Source of the DNA: Nocardioides sp. YIM 152315
GTDB taxonomy: Bacteria; Actinomycetota; Actinomycetes; Propionibacteriales; Nocardioidaceae
Direction: 5' to 3'
DNA: 64,000 bases
Assembly: GCF_029210375.1 (NCBI RefSeq)
Contig: NZ_JARGER010000007.1
Span: 35,190-99,189 of the forward strand
Shown piece by piece: positions 1-8,552 of the stretch. Numbering within the stretch: position 1 is the first letter of the stretch; each line of letters opens with the position of its first letter. The position numbers and the translations under genes are program-made. The notes below the pieces were generated by a model. It did not search any database and had not been told where the DNA came from. It was given only the letters and a program-made list of their open reading frames with translations.

Positions 1-942
1 CAGGTCGACGCCGGTCTTGGGCCGATCGGTGGAGAGCCGCTCGATCTCGGTCTCCTTGCGGATCTCCTCGCGGTAGGCCTCGAAGGCGGCGCGCTGACCG
101 TCGGTCACCAGCTCCGCGGCCAGCGCGGAGTCGACGGCGACGACCATGAACGTCGTGCCGAAGATCGTGTCCGGGCGCGTGGTGTAGACGGTGATCGGCT
201 CGTCGCGGCCCGAGACGGCGAAGTCGACGTGCGCCCCCTCGGAGCGGCCGATCCAGTTGCGCTGCGCCGTGACCACCCGCGCCGGCCAGGTCGGCTCCAG
301 CCGGTCCAGCTCGCTCAGCAGCTCCTCGGCGTACTCGGTGATCTTGAAGTACCACTGCGTCAGCTCGCGCTTGGTGACCTCGGCGCCGCAGCGCTCGCAG
401 CGGCCGTCGACGACCTGCTCGTTGGCCAGCACCGTCTGGTCGTTGGGACACCAGTTGACCGGCGACGACTTGCGGTAGGCCAGCCCGCGCTCGCGGAACT
501 TCAGGAACAGCCACTGGGTCCAGCGGTAGTACTCGGGGTCGGAGGTGTGCAGCCGGCGCGACCAGTCGAAGGAGATGCCGTAGCGCTTGAACGACTCGTA
601 CTGCGTCTCGATGTTCGCGTAGGTGTACGTCGCGGGGTGCTCGTCGTTGCGGATCGCGGCGTTCTCGGCGGGCAGGCCGAAGGAGTCCCAGCCCATGGGG
701 TTCAGGACCTCGTAGCCGCGCTGCCACCAGTAGCGCGCGATCACGTCGTGGAGCGCCGTCACCTCGGCGTGGCCCATGTGCAGGTCGCCGCTGGGGTAGG
801 GGAACATCGTCAGCGCGTACTTCTTCTCCCGCGCCGAGTCGTCGTCGGCGCGGAAGGGCTGCAGCTCGTCCCAGACGGGCAGCCACTTCTCCTGGACCGC
901 CTCGACGTCGTAGGACTCGGGCTGGGTCTCCTGCTCGCTCAT
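1..942 (-). CDS. leuS: Leucyl-tRNA synthetase, N-terminal part (cut by window edge)
   Basis: Class Ia aminoacyl-tRNA synthetase that charges tRNA-Leu in the cytoplasm. The visible 314 residues begin [17 protein letters not shown] and carry the HIGH-type ATP-binding signature as HMGH in the stretch [13 protein letters not shown] (about residues 49-61). The [16 protein letters not shown] segment is typical of bacterial LeuRS, and a zinc-ribbon-like CPN...CERC element follows in the insert. Translation runs off the left edge, so the KMSKS loop and anticodon-binding domain are outside the window. The ATG at 942 is preceded by a purine-rich GAGAGAAGAG stretch. The upstream leader contains a leucine-rich minigene and an intrinsic terminator, so expression is probably controlled by leucyl-tRNA charging. 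Confidence 0.97.
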   Translation of the reverse strand, partial: MSEQETQPESYDVEAVQEKWLPVWDELQPFRADDDSAREKKYALTMFPYPSGDLHMGHAEVTALHDVIARYWWQRGYEVLNPMGWDSFGLPAENAAIRNDEHPATYTYANIETQYESFKRYGISFDWSRRLHTSDPEYYRWTQWLFLKFRERGLAYRKSSPVNWCPNDQTVLANEQVVDGRCERCGAEVTKRELTQWYFKITEYAEELLSELDRLEPTWPARVVTAQRNWIGRSEGAHVDFAVSGRDEPITVYTTRPDTIFGTTFMVVAVDSALAAELVTDGQRAAFEAYREEIRKETEIERLSTDRPKTGVDL

Positions 943-986
943 CTCTTCTCTCTCACGCTCGGTCGGACTCTGCTGATCCCGGGCAC

Positions 987-1012
987 AAAAAAGCCCCTCG
1001 GGCACGAGGGGC
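987..1012 (-). terminator. Intrinsic terminator in the leuS leader (attenuator terminator)
   Basis: Read on the minus strand, an 8-bp GC stem (GCCCCTCG / CGAGGGGC, loop TGCC) is followed directly by six T residues. It lies about 45 nt upstream of the leuS start codon, inside the 5' leader and not at the end of a gene, which is the position of an attenuator. A second perfect 9-bp stem (AGCCGCGTC / GACGCGGCT, 1013-1021 with 1036-1044) sits just before it and overlaps the stop codon of the leader minigene. The antiterminator pairing was not resolved by eye. Confidence 0.8.
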
Positions 1013-1042
1013 AGCCGCGTCGATGGGTGCGCGTCGACGCGG

Positions 1043-1069
1043 CTAGGTAAGGAGCAGGGTCCTCCACAT
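1043..1069 (-). CDS. leuS leader peptide (Met-Trp-Arg-Thr-Leu-Leu-Leu-Thr)
   Basis: Eight-codon minigene ATG TGG AGG ACC CTG CTC CTT ACC TAG with three consecutive leucine codons, each different, directly before threonine and stop. It lies upstream of two hairpins, the second a U-tailed terminator, and then leuS. A run of the cognate amino acid's codons in a short ORF before a terminator is the hallmark of ribosome-mediated attenuation. Attenuators of leuS have been predicted in some Streptomyces. A weak GAGG lies about 12 nt upstream of the ATG, so the mRNA may instead be leaderless. Confidence 0.75.
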   Translation of the reverse strand: MWRTLLLT

Positions 1070-1114
1070 GGGCTCAGGATACCTCTGCGTCGTCGGCTGG
1101 CTACAGTCGCCGCC

Positions 1115-1876
1115 ATGACCGTCAACGACCTCTTCCGACTGGACGGCAGGGTGGCGATCGTCACCGGTGCCTCGAGCGGCCTCGGCGTCGCGTTCGCGCG
1201 GGGACTCGCCGAGGCCGGCGCCGACCTGGTGCTCGGCGCCCGCCGCGTCGACCGCCTCGCGGACACGGCGAGGCTCGTCGAGGCCGCCGGCCGGCGCGCC
1301 CTCACCGTCGAGACCGACGTGACCGACCCGGAGTCGTGCACGAACCTCGTCGCGCTCGCGATGGAGGAGCTCGGCCGGGTCGACGTCCTGGTCAACAACG
1401 CCGGAGTCGGTACGGCGGTGCCGGCGACCCGCGAGACGCCCGAGGAGTTCCGGGGCGTGATCGACGTGAACCTCAACGGCTGCTTCTGGATGGCGCAGGC
1501 CTGCGGCCGGGTGATGCAGCCGGGCTCGAGCATCGTCAACATCAGCTCGGTGCTGGGTCTCACGACCGCGGGGCTCCCCCAGGCGGCGTACGCCTCCTCG
1601 AAGGCCGGCCTGATCGGCCTCACGCGCGACCTGGCGCAGCAGTGGACCGGCCGCAAGGGCATCCGGGTCAACGCGATCGCGCCGGGCTTCTTCGCCTCCG
1701 AGATGACCGACCAGTACCCGCCCGGCTACCTCGACTCCCAGCAGCAGCGCATCCCCGCCGGCCGCAAGGGCGACCCCGCGGAACTGGCCGCGGCCGTGGT
1801 CTTCCTGGCCTCCGACGCGGGCGGCTACGTCACCGGTCAGACGATCGCGGTCGACGGCGGGATGACGATCGCCTGA
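1115..1876 (+). CDS. Short-chain dehydrogenase/reductase (SDR)
   Basis: NAD(P)-dependent oxidoreductase of 253 residues. It shows the Rossmann nucleotide loop TGASSGLG (residues 18-25), the structural NNAG motif (about 93-96), the active-site Ser in NISSVLG and the YASSK Tyr/Lys pair (about 159-163). The C-terminal [15 protein letters not shown] is typical of classical SDRs. The stop overlaps the start of the next gene (TGATG), so it is co-translated with a flavin monooxygenase; the pair would oxidise an alcohol to a ketone that the monooxygenase then oxygenates. The protein is clearly related to the SDR at 28152-28922 (shared [11 protein letters not shown] and RKGIRVNA). Substrate unknown. 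Confidence 0.93.
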   Translation: MTVNDLFRLDGRVAIVTGASSGLGVAFARGLAEAGADLVLGARRVDRLADTARLVEAAGRRALTVETDVTDPESCTNLVALAMEELGRVDVLVNNAGVGTAVPATRETPEEFRGVIDVNLNGCFWMAQACGRVMQPGSSIVNISSVLGLTTAGLPQAAYASSKAGLIGLTRDLAQQWTGRKGIRVNAIAPGFFASEMTDQYPPGYLDSQQQRIPAGRKGDPAELAAAVVFLASDAGGYVTGQTIAVDGGMTIA

Positions 1877-3366
1877 TGGCGGGCCCGCGGGTGGTCGTGG
1901 TCGGCGCGGGCTTCGGCGGTCTCGGCGTCGCGCACGCGTTGCGCGAGGCCGGGATCGGCGACGTGACCGTCCTGGAGCGGGCGGACGACGTCGGCGGGGT
2001 GTGGCGCGAGAACACCTACCCCGGCGCCGCCTGCGACGTCCCGTCGCCGCTCTACTCGTGGTCGTGGGCGACCAACCCGACCTGGTCGCGCCGGTACTCG
2101 CCGCAGCCCGAGATCCTCGACTACATCCACCGGGTCGCCGGCGAGGGCGGTCTGCTCGACCTGGTGCGCACGGGCACCACGGTCACCGGGCTCGAGTACG
2201 CCGACGACCGGTGGCGGGTGTCGACCGACCGCGGTGACCTCGACGCCGACCTGGTCGTGGTCGCGACGGGGCAGCTGTCCAACCCGGTCGTGCCGCGGAT
2301 CCCCGGCGCGGAGACCTTCGCCGGGCCGGCCTTCCACTCGGCCCGCTGGCGCCACGACCTCGACCTCGAGGGCAAGCGGGTCGCCGTGGTCGGCACCGGC
2401 GCGAGCGCGATCCAGTTCGTGCCCGGGATCGTGGACCGCGTCGGGTCGATGGCGGTGTTCCAGCGGTCCGCGCCGTACGTCGTGCCGAAGCCGGACCGCG
2501 CGTTCACCGCCACCCACCACCGGCTCTTCCGGTCCTACCCGGGGATCCCCGCCGGCGAGCGGCGGTTCTGGTTCTGGTTCACCGAGGGGTTCAACGGCGC
2601 GCTCGTGGGCTCCTCCCCCGCCGCGCGTCCGCTGATGGCCTACGCCCGGGCCCGGTGGTGGCTCCAGCTGCACCGCCAGGTCCGCGACGCCGGGCTCCGG
2701 CGCCGGCTGGTGCCCGATCACCCGATCGGCTGCAAGCGGATCCTCTTCTCCAACGACTGGTACCCCGCACTCGCGCGCGACCACGTCGACGTGGTCACCG
2801 CCGAGATCTCGCGGATCGAGCCCCACGGCGTGCGGACCGCCGACGGCCGCCTCCACCAGGCGGACGTGCTGATCTGGGGCACCGGCTTCGCGGCCACGGA
2901 CTTCCTCGGCGGCCTCGACGTGCGCGGCGCCGAGGGCGTCTCGCTCGCGGACGTGTGGGCCGACGGGGCGCGGGCGCACCTCGGCATGACCGTGCCGGGC
3001 TTCCCGAACCTGTTCCGCGTCTACGGCCCCAACACCAACCTCGGCGGCAGCTCGATCATCGGCATGCTGGAGGCCCAGGCGACGTGGATCGCGCAGGTCG
3101 CCCGCCGGGTCCGCGACGGCCGGGCCCACCGGGTCGCGGTGCGCCGCGACGTCTGGGACGCGTACGACGCGGAGATGCGCACACGGCTCGCCGCGACCGT
3201 CTGGTCGGGCTGCGACAGCTGGTACCGCGACGGGCAGCGGATCACCACCAACTGGCCCGGCCTGGTCGCCGAGTACCGGGACCGCACCGCCACGGTCGAC
3301 TGGTCGGAGCTCGAGGAGCTCAGCGAGACGGCTCCCAGGAGCGGACGGCCACCCACCGGACCGTGA
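1876..3366 (+). CDS. Flavin-dependent monooxygenase, Baeyer-Villiger type
   Basis: A 496-residue FAD/NADPH monooxygenase. The N-terminus carries the FAD dinucleotide fold VVVGAGFGGLG (residues 6-16), a second nucleotide-binding motif VVGTGASAIQ occurs near residue 173, and between them sits FAGPAFHSARWRHD, which fits the BVMO fingerprint FxGxxxHxxxW. BVMOs insert oxygen next to a ketone to give an ester or lactone. The ATG overlaps the SDR stop, so the two form an operon. Its 3' end overlaps the convergent MFS gene by 47 bp. Physiological ketone unknown; an N-hydroxylating flavoprotein is a less likely alternative. Confidence 0.9.
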   Translation: MAGPRVVVVGAGFGGLGVAHALREAGIGDVTVLERADDVGGVWRENTYPGAACDVPSPLYSWSWATNPTWSRRYSPQPEILDYIHRVAGEGGLLDLVRTGTTVTGLEYADDRWRVSTDRGDLDADLVVVATGQLSNPVVPRIPGAETFAGPAFHSARWRHDLDLEGKRVAVVGTGASAIQFVPGIVDRVGSMAVFQRSAPYVVPKPDRAFTATHHRLFRSYPGIPAGERRFWFWFTEGFNGALVGSSPAARPLMAYARARWWLQLHRQVRDAGLRRRLVPDHPIGCKRILFSNDWYPALARDHVDVVTAEISRIEPHGVRTADGRLHQADVLIWGTGFAATDFLGGLDVRGAEGVSLADVWADGARAHLGMTVPGFPNLFRVYGPNTNLGGSSIIGMLEAQATWIAQVARRVRDGRAHRVAVRRDVWDAYDAEMRTRLAATVWSGCDSWYRDGQRITTNWPGLVAEYRDRTATVDWSELEELSETAPRSGRPPTGP

Positions 3367-4693
3367 CCGCCGCGGCGGCGAGGTAGAGCACCACGGAGCA
3401 GGCCGCCATCGCGTGCAGGCCGCTCAGGAAGCGGGCGGCGTGCGTCGGTGCTCCCGCCACGGCTCCGTAGACCGCGATGCCGATCGCGCCGGCGGCCTGG
3501 CGGGCCGTGTTGTTGGCGCCGGAGGCGAGCCCGCTCCGCTCCGGAGGCACGGCGCGCAGGGCCGCCGTCACGATCGCCGGCGTGAGCACGCCGAGCCCGA
3601 TCCCCCAGAGCAGCAGCGCCGGGAGCAGCACGACGTACGGCGTCGAGGCGTCGGCCGGCAGGAGCAGCGCGAAGCCCCCGGCCGCGACGCCCAGCCCGAC
3701 CGCAGCGGGGACCCGCGGCCCCACCCGCCCGACGACCCGGCCCACCCCGGCGGCCATCAGCGTGAGCGGCAGGAAGAGCGGCAGCAGCGCGACGCCGGCG
3801 GCCAGCGCGGAGCGGTGCTGGACGGTCTGGAGGTAGAGCGTCACCAGGAAGAGCATCCCGAGCGTGGCCAGGTTCATCGTCCCGGCGACCCCGTTCGCGG
3901 CCACGAACGCACGCTCGCGCAGCAGGGCCGGCGGCAGCATCGGGTCGGGCGACCGGCGCTCGACGGCCAGCAGCGCGCACGTCGCCCCGATCGCGACGAC
4001 GCCGCCGAGCGCGGCGGTCGCCGCACGACCGCCGCCGGCCGCGACGACCGCCAGCACCGCGCCGGCGAGGGCCACGGCTCCGGCCACCGCCCCGGGGACG
4101 TCGACCCGGCGCCCGGTGTCGCGCCGTCCCGGCGGCACCGCGACCGTCACGGCCGCTGCGGCGGCCACCACGATCGGGACGTTCACGAGGAAGACCAGTC
4201 GCCACGAGGCGGCCTGCACCAGGACCCCGCCGAGCAGCGGACCTGCCGGCAGTGCGGCGCTGCCGACGGCCGCCCAGATGCCCACCGCGCGGGCCTGCTC
4301 CGCCTTCCCGGGGATCGCGTCACCCAGCAGGGCGAGGGTCCCGGGGAGGAGCAGCGCCGCGCCGATCCCCTGGGCCACGCGGCCACCGACGAGCACCGCG
4401 GTCGAGGGCGCCAGGCCGCACCCGAGCGAGGCGAGGCCGAACGTCGCGAGCCCGACCAGCACGATCCGTCGGTGACCCACGACGTCGCCCGCCGTGCCGG
4501 CCGCGAGCAGCAGCGCGGCCAGCGCGACGGCGTACCCGTCCACGACCCACTGCAGCCCGGCGACGCCGGCGCCGAGGTCGTGCCCGATCGACGGGAGCGC
4601 GACATTGACGACGGTGACGTCGAGCAGGACCACGAAGTAGCCCGAGCAGAGGGCCGGCAGCACCAGCCGGGTGGCAGGAGGTCGCGGGGCCAT
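3320..4693 (-). CDS. MFS drug-type transporter (DHA2-like)
   Basis: About 457 residues, almost entirely hydrophobic helices, with the DHA2 opening signature GYFVVLLDVTVVNVALPSI in the first transmembrane segment and the GDVVGHRR loop 2-3 motif of the major facilitator superfamily. Proton-driven export of a small molecule from the cytoplasm is the expected role; substrate not predictable. The start ATG at 4693 was chosen because the first helix begins about 10 residues later; the open frame extends further upstream but is Arg/Gly-rich and untypical. It converges on the monooxygenase with overlapping 3' ends. Confidence 0.88.
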   Translation of the reverse strand: MAPRPPATRLVLPALCSGYFVVLLDVTVVNVALPSIGHDLGAGVAGLQWVVDGYAVALAALLLAAGTAGDVVGHRRIVLVGLATFGLASLGCGLAPSTAVLVGGRVAQGIGAALLLPGTLALLGDAIPGKAEQARAVGIWAAVGSAALPAGPLLGGVLVQAASWRLVFLVNVPIVVAAAAAVTVAVPPGRRDTGRRVDVPGAVAGAVALAGAVLAVVAAGGGRAATAALGGVVAIGATCALLAVERRSPDPMLPPALLRERAFVAANGVAGTMNLATLGMLFLVTLYLQTVQHRSALAAGVALLPLFLPLTLMAAGVGRVVGRVGPRVPAAVGLGVAAGGFALLLPADASTPYVVLLPALLLWGIGLGVLTPAIVTAALRAVPPERSGLASGANNTARQAAGAIGIAVYGAVAGAPTHAARFLSGLHAMAACSVVLYLAAAAVTVRWVAVRSWEPSR

Positions 4694-4722
4694 GCCGCCC
4701 ACCGTGCCACCTGCCGGGGACG

Positions 4723-5151
4723 TCAGGCGGGGCCGCCCCCGGCGACGTTGACCATCCAGCCCACGCCGTACCTGTCCGTGAGGTCGCCGAACGAATCGCC
4801 CCACGGCGCCTTCTCGAGCGGCACGTGGACGGTGCCGCCGTCGGCGAGCGCGTCGAACCAGCGCCGCAAGGTGGCCTCGTCGTCGCCGCTCAGCGAGATG
4901 CGGCCGTTCGAGAAGTCGCCCTCCATGTGGGCCGGGACGTCGGAGCCCATCAGCTGCACGGAGTCGGAGACGCCCAGGGACGAGTGCATCACGTTGTCGG
5001 CCTCGGACGCGGTGATGCCCATCTGCTCGAAGCCGCCCATGTCGCCGTACGTCGTCACGTCGAGCTGCCCGCCGAGGACGGACTGGTAGAAGGTCATCGC
5101 CTCGCGCGCCTGGCCGCGGAAGCTCAGGTAGGGATTCAGCTGGGTGCTCAT
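4723..5151 (-). CDS. PhnB-like VOC-fold protein
   Basis: A 142-residue glyoxalase/bleomycin-resistance (VOC) fold protein of the PhnB/DUF1338-like group, recognised from NPYLSFRGQAREAMTFYQSV at the N-terminus, YGDMGG and the C-terminal WGDSFGDLTDRYGVGWMVN. Members bind metals or small ligands; the enzymatic role is usually unknown. The ATG at 5151 was preferred over an in-frame ATG at 5166 because GGAGGAGAG sits at ribosome-binding distance from it. The gene ends 30 bp before the MFS start and is probably co-transcribed with it. Confidence 0.88.
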   Translation of the reverse strand: MSTQLNPYLSFRGQAREAMTFYQSVLGGQLDVTTYGDMGGFEQMGITASEADNVMHSSLGVSDSVQLMGSDVPAHMEGDFSNGRISLSGDDEATLRRWFDALADGGTVHVPLEKAPWGDSFGDLTDRYGVGWMVNVAGGGPA

Positions 5152-5230
5152 GTCGCTCTCCTCCATCGGGGTCGGTGCAGGTCTCGACCGCCGATCGGCT
5201 CCGAACTCATCGCCGTCGGCCGGGACGAGC

Positions 5231-5249
5231 CCACCCGTTCCGGGGTGGT
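5231..5249. promoter_or_regulatory. CACCC-N5-GGGGTG palindrome, copy 1
   Basis: CCACCC-GTTCC-GGGGTGGT lies 35 nt upstream of the lipoprotein/Dcu operon start. The same spaced palindrome occurs before the DUF7144-like gene, the P-type ATPase/DUF6325 divergence and the DUF6325-SHOCT fusion gene. Here the GGGGTGGT half also pairs with a downstream ACCACCCC after 4 nt. Confidence 0.5.
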
Positions 5250-5283
5250 GCCGACCACCCCCACCCGTGGCTACCTTCCGCTC

Positions 5284-5733
5284 ATGACCAGGCGGCGTAC
5301 GCCGACGTCCGGGCGCTCGGGGACTCGAGGGGTGGCGGCCACCCTCGCCCTCGGCACGGTGCTGCTCTGCGGGTGCGGCGAGGCCCGCGTCGACGCCGCG
5401 GACGACCTGTGCGTGCAGTACGACCAGCTCGTCGAGAAGGCCGACTCGCTCCAGGAGATCGATCCCGACACGGCCACGGTCGGCGAGGTCCGCGACCAGG
5501 TCGAGGAGGTCCAGGACCAGCTCGACGCGCTGCAGGCGGTCGCGGAGGGTCAGCTGGACACGCTGATCTCGACGCTCCGGACCGCGGTCGGAGACCTGGT
5601 GGCCGCTGCCAGCGACGCCGGCCAGGAGGCGCTCGACGTGGCCCGGCCGCTGATCGAGGACACCGTCGACGACGTGAGGGAGGCGTGGGCGACGCTCGAG
5701 CAGGCCGCCGACGTCAAGTGCGGGGAGGCGTGA
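5284..5733 (+). CDS. Small secreted lipoprotein, coiled-coil rich
   Basis: 149 residues. An Arg-rich N-terminus is followed by a hydrophobic segment (VAATLALGTVLLCGC) ending in a lipobox-like LCGC, so Cys31 is the probable lipidation site. The mature part is acidic and predicted helical/coiled-coil from its regular spacing of D, Q, L and V (for example VRDQVEEVQDQLDALQ). Two cysteines (one near residue 44, one near the C-terminus) may form a disulfide outside the membrane. The stop overlaps the start of the Dcu-type carrier, so it may be an extracytoplasmic partner of that transporter. No family name recognised. Confidence 0.75.
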   Translation: MTRRRTPTSGRSGTRGVAATLALGTVLLCGCGEARVDAADDLCVQYDQLVEKADSLQEIDPDTATVGEVRDQVEEVQDQLDALQAVAEGQLDTLISTLRTAVGDLVAAASDAGQEALDVARPLIEDTVDDVREAWATLEQAADVKCGEA

Positions 5734-7175
5734 TGAGTGCAGATGACGTGAAGTTCGTGGTCGAGGCGGTCGTCGTCCTCGGCTGCATCGTGATGGGCAC
5801 CCGCGCCGGTGGTGTCGGCGTCGGACTCTGGGGTGGTCTCGGCACCGCCGTCCTCGTCTTCGGGTTCGGGGAGGCCCCGGGCGAGCCGCCGGCCGCCGCG
5901 ATGGCGATCATCCTGGCCGTCGTCACGGCGGCGGCGATGATGCAGGCCGCCGGGGGCATCGACTGGATGGTCGCGATGGCCGCCCGGGTGATCGAGAAGC
6001 GGCCTCACCAGATCACGCTGATCGCGCCGCTGACCGCGTTCGTCTTCTCGATCGGCGCCGGGACGAGCAACATCATCTACCCGTTGCTCCCGGTCATCTA
6101 CGACGTCTCCTACCGCAACCACATCCGGCCCGCGCGGCCGCTGACGGTCACCGTCGTGCAGTCCGGCATGGCGCTCGCCGCGTCGCCGGTCTCGGCGGCG
6201 ATGGCCGCGATGCTCACGCTGACCGACGTCACGCCGTACGACCTCGGCCTGACGGAGATCCTCGCGATCACGCTGCCGGCCTGCGTCGTCGGCATCGTCG
6301 TCACCTCGCTCGTGGTGAACCGGATGTGGAAGGACCTCGACGACGACCCCGAGGTCCAGGCGAGGATCGCCGCCGGAGAGCTCGCGGCGCCCGGCGTGAC
6401 GTTCGCCGCCGCACCCGCCCCGGTCCCCGCGGGCGCGGCGGCGGACACACCGTCGCCGCCCAGCGGGTCGGCCGGCGCCGGCGCTGACGTGACCGCCTCG
6501 GCCGGTCTCACCTACACCGCCGCGGGACGCAACTCCGCCCTGGCGTTCTTCGCCGGCGTCGTGATGATCGTGATCCTCGGGCTCTTCCCCGACCTGCGGC
6601 CGGCGTTCGAGGTCGAGGGCGAGGGCAGCGTGTCGATCGACATGACCACGACGATCGTGATGGTCATGTTCGCCGTGGGCGTCGCCATCCTCTTCCTCGG
6701 CCGGCCGAACGTCGCCGAGGTGCCCGACCAGTCGGTGTTCAAGGCCGGCATGATCTCCGCGATCGCGCTCTTCGGGATCGCATGGCTGACCGCGACGTTC
6801 ATCTCGGCCCACCAGGAGCAGATCATCGACACCATCGGGAGCTGGGTCACCGACGTGAAGGTGCTCTTCGCCCTGGCCGTCTTCCTCGTCGCGGCGCTGA
6901 CGACGAGCCAGTCCACCGCGACCCGGACCATCGTGCCGATCGGACTGGCCGCCGGGCTGTCGCCCGGACTCGTCACCGGCATGTGGGCCGGCGCCCTCAG
7001 CGGCGTCTACACGCTGCCCGCCAACGGCACGCAGATCGCGGCCGCCAACTTCGACCTCAGCGGGACCACGAAGCTCGGCAACAAGCTGCTCGACCACAGC
7101 TTCTTCGTCCCGATGCTGATCATGACCGTCGTGACCGTCGCCGTCGGCGCCGTGATCGGCTCGGTCTTCTTCTAG
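5733..7175 (+). CDS. Dcu-family C4-dicarboxylate transporter
   Basis: A 480-residue inner-membrane carrier resembling DcuA/DcuB. The N-terminal layout (VLGCIVMGTRAGGVGVGLWGG, AAAMMQAAGG, FSIGAGTSNI, ALAASPVSAAMAAM) follows the family closely. DcuA/B proteins exchange fumarate, malate, aspartate and succinate, classically under low oxygen in enterobacteria. An Ala/Pro-rich linker at about residues 225-260 separates the two helical halves and is longer than usual. Starts at the ATG overlapping the lipoprotein stop; 21 bp separate it from the downstream peptidase. Carrier specificity is inferred from family only. Confidence 0.9.
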   Translation: MSADDVKFVVEAVVVLGCIVMGTRAGGVGVGLWGGLGTAVLVFGFGEAPGEPPAAAMAIILAVVTAAAMMQAAGGIDWMVAMAARVIEKRPHQITLIAPLTAFVFSIGAGTSNIIYPLLPVIYDVSYRNHIRPARPLTVTVVQSGMALAASPVSAAMAAMLTLTDVTPYDLGLTEILAITLPACVVGIVVTSLVVNRMWKDLDDDPEVQARIAAGELAAPGVTFAAAPAPVPAGAAADTPSPPSGSAGAGADVTASAGLTYTAAGRNSALAFFAGVVMIVILGLFPDLRPAFEVEGEGSVSIDMTTTIVMVMFAVGVAILFLGRPNVAEVPDQSVFKAGMISAIALFGIAWLTATFISAHQEQIIDTIGSWVTDVKVLFALAVFLVAALTTSQSTATRTIVPIGLAAGLSPGLVTGMWAGALSGVYTLPANGTQIAAANFDLSGTTKLGNKLLDHSFFVPMLIMTVVTVAVGAVIGSVFF

Positions 7176-7196
7176 CCGGTCTGCCAGGGAGGACAC

Positions 7197-8552
7197 ATGG
7201 AGCTCCAGGACATCGAGAAGAAGGCGGCGGCGATGATGCCGTCGCTGATCGACCAGCTCGAGCGGCTGGTCGCCGTGCCGTCGGTGGCGTTCCCCGGCTA
7301 TCCCGCCGAGCCCGTGCACGAGATGGCGCGGACCACCCTCGACCTCTTCCGCGAGGCCGGCTTCCGCGACGCGCGGCTGATGGAGGTCCCGTCCGGCTAC
7401 CCCCCGATCTACGCCGAGCACCCCGGACCCGAGGGGTCTCCGGTCGTCATGCTCTACGCGCACTACGACGTGCAGCCGGCACCCGCGGACCAGGGATGGA
7501 CGTCGGACCCGTGGACGGCCACCCGCAAGGACGACGGCCGGGTCTACGGTCGCGGCGCCGCGGACGACAAGGGCGGCCTGGTCGCGCACCTCGGCACGAT
7601 GCGCGTCTTCGACGGCTGGCCCCCGTGCACCGTCAAGCTGATCCTCGAGGGGATGGAGGAGACCGAGAGCAACCTCGAGGCGTTCGTCGAGGCACATCCG
7701 GAGCTCTTCCAGTGCGACGTCTTCATCGTCTGCGACATGGGCAACCTCGCCGTCGGCGAGCCCGTGCTCACCACGGCGCTGCGCGGCGACGTCGCGTGCG
7801 TGGTCACCGTCCGCACGCTCCAGCACCCCCTGCACTCGGGAGTCTTCGGCGGTCCCGCGCCCGACGCGATGATGGCGCTCGCCCGCCTGCTGGCCACGCT
7901 GCACGACGACGCCGGCAACGTGGCCGTCGCCGGCGTCTCGAGCGGCGAGTGGACCGGCGCGGACCTGAGCGCCGCGGACTTCGAGGCGAGCGCCGACCTC
8001 GTCGAGGGGGTCCGCCTCTCGGGCACGGGCAGCATCGGCACGCAGCTGTGGTCGCGGCCGTCGGTCTCGGCGATCGGCGTCGACATGACGAACATCGCCG
8101 GGTCGTCCAACGTCCTCGTGCCGGAGGCGCGGGCCAAGCTCTCGATGCGGATCGTCCCGGGCTCCGACCCGGTCCGCGAGCTCGACGCGCTGGTCGCGCA
8201 CCTCGAGTCGCACGCGCCGTACGGCGCCCAGGTGGAGGTGCAGCGCACCAAGCAGGCGCCACCCTTCCGGTGCGCCACCGACGGCCCCGGGTACGACGCG
8301 GCCCGGACCGCCCTCGCCGAGGCGTACGGCAAGCCGGCGGCCGAGGCCGGGTCGGGCGGTTCGATCCCGCTGCTGCGCACCCTCCAGCAGGCGTGCCCCG
8401 GCGCGGAGTTCATCCTGTGGGGTCCCGAGGACGTGGCGAAGTCCCGGATCCACGCGTCCGACGAGAGCGTGGACCCAAGCGAGATCGAGAAGATGGTCGT
8501 CGCCCAGTCGCGGCTGCTGGTCCACCTCGCCGCGAGCGCGGACGCTCGATGA
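7197..8552 (+). CDS. M20 family dipeptidase / metallopeptidase
   Basis: A 451-residue zinc exopeptidase of the M20 family, dipeptidase branch. Zinc-binding and catalytic motifs are visible: HYDVQP (about residues 89-94), GRGAADDKGG (about 120-129) and the catalytic EGMEE (about 151-155). The lid-domain His is probably in HPLHSG. Expected to hydrolyse dipeptides or similar amides in the cytoplasm. A GGAGG ribosome-binding site precedes the ATG. Its place behind the Dcu carrier and before an MFS transporter (4-nt overlap) suggests an operon handling small peptides or dicarboxylic amino acids. Confidence 0.92.
   Translation: MELQDIEKKAAAMMPSLIDQLERLVAVPSVAFPGYPAEPVHEMARTTLDLFREAGFRDARLMEVPSGYPPIYAEHPGPEGSPVVMLYAHYDVQPAPADQGWTSDPWTATRKDDGRVYGRGAADDKGGLVAHLGTMRVFDGWPPCTVKLILEGMEETESNLEAFVEAHPELFQCDVFIVCDMGNLAVGEPVLTTALRGDVACVVTVRTLQHPLHSGVFGGPAPDAMMALARLLATLHDDAGNVAVAGVSSGEWTGADLSAADFEASADLVEGVRLSGTGSIGTQLWSRPSVSAIGVDMTNIAGSSNVLVPEARAKLSMRIVPGSDPVRELDALVAHLESHAPYGAQVEVQRTKQAPPFRCATDGPGYDAARTALAEAYGKPAAEAGSGGSIPLLRTLQQACPGAEFILWGPEDVAKSRIHASDESVDPSEIEKMVVAQSRLLVHLAASADAR

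Noticed and set aside
229..1050. Long plus-strand ORF over the leuS region
   Set aside because: Antisense shadow of leuS; low-complexity Val/Leu/Gly/Arg composition typical of high-GC reverse frames.
943..1110. T-box riboswitch before leuS
   Set aside because: No T-box consensus or specifier stem was seen; the leucine minigene and terminator explain the leader better. Actinobacterial T-boxes are known for ileS rather than leuS.
5550..8525. A 991-codon minus-strand ORF across the Dcu and M20 genes
   Set aside because: Entirely antisense to two well-supported genes and rich in His/Asp/Arg repeats; no recognisable domain.
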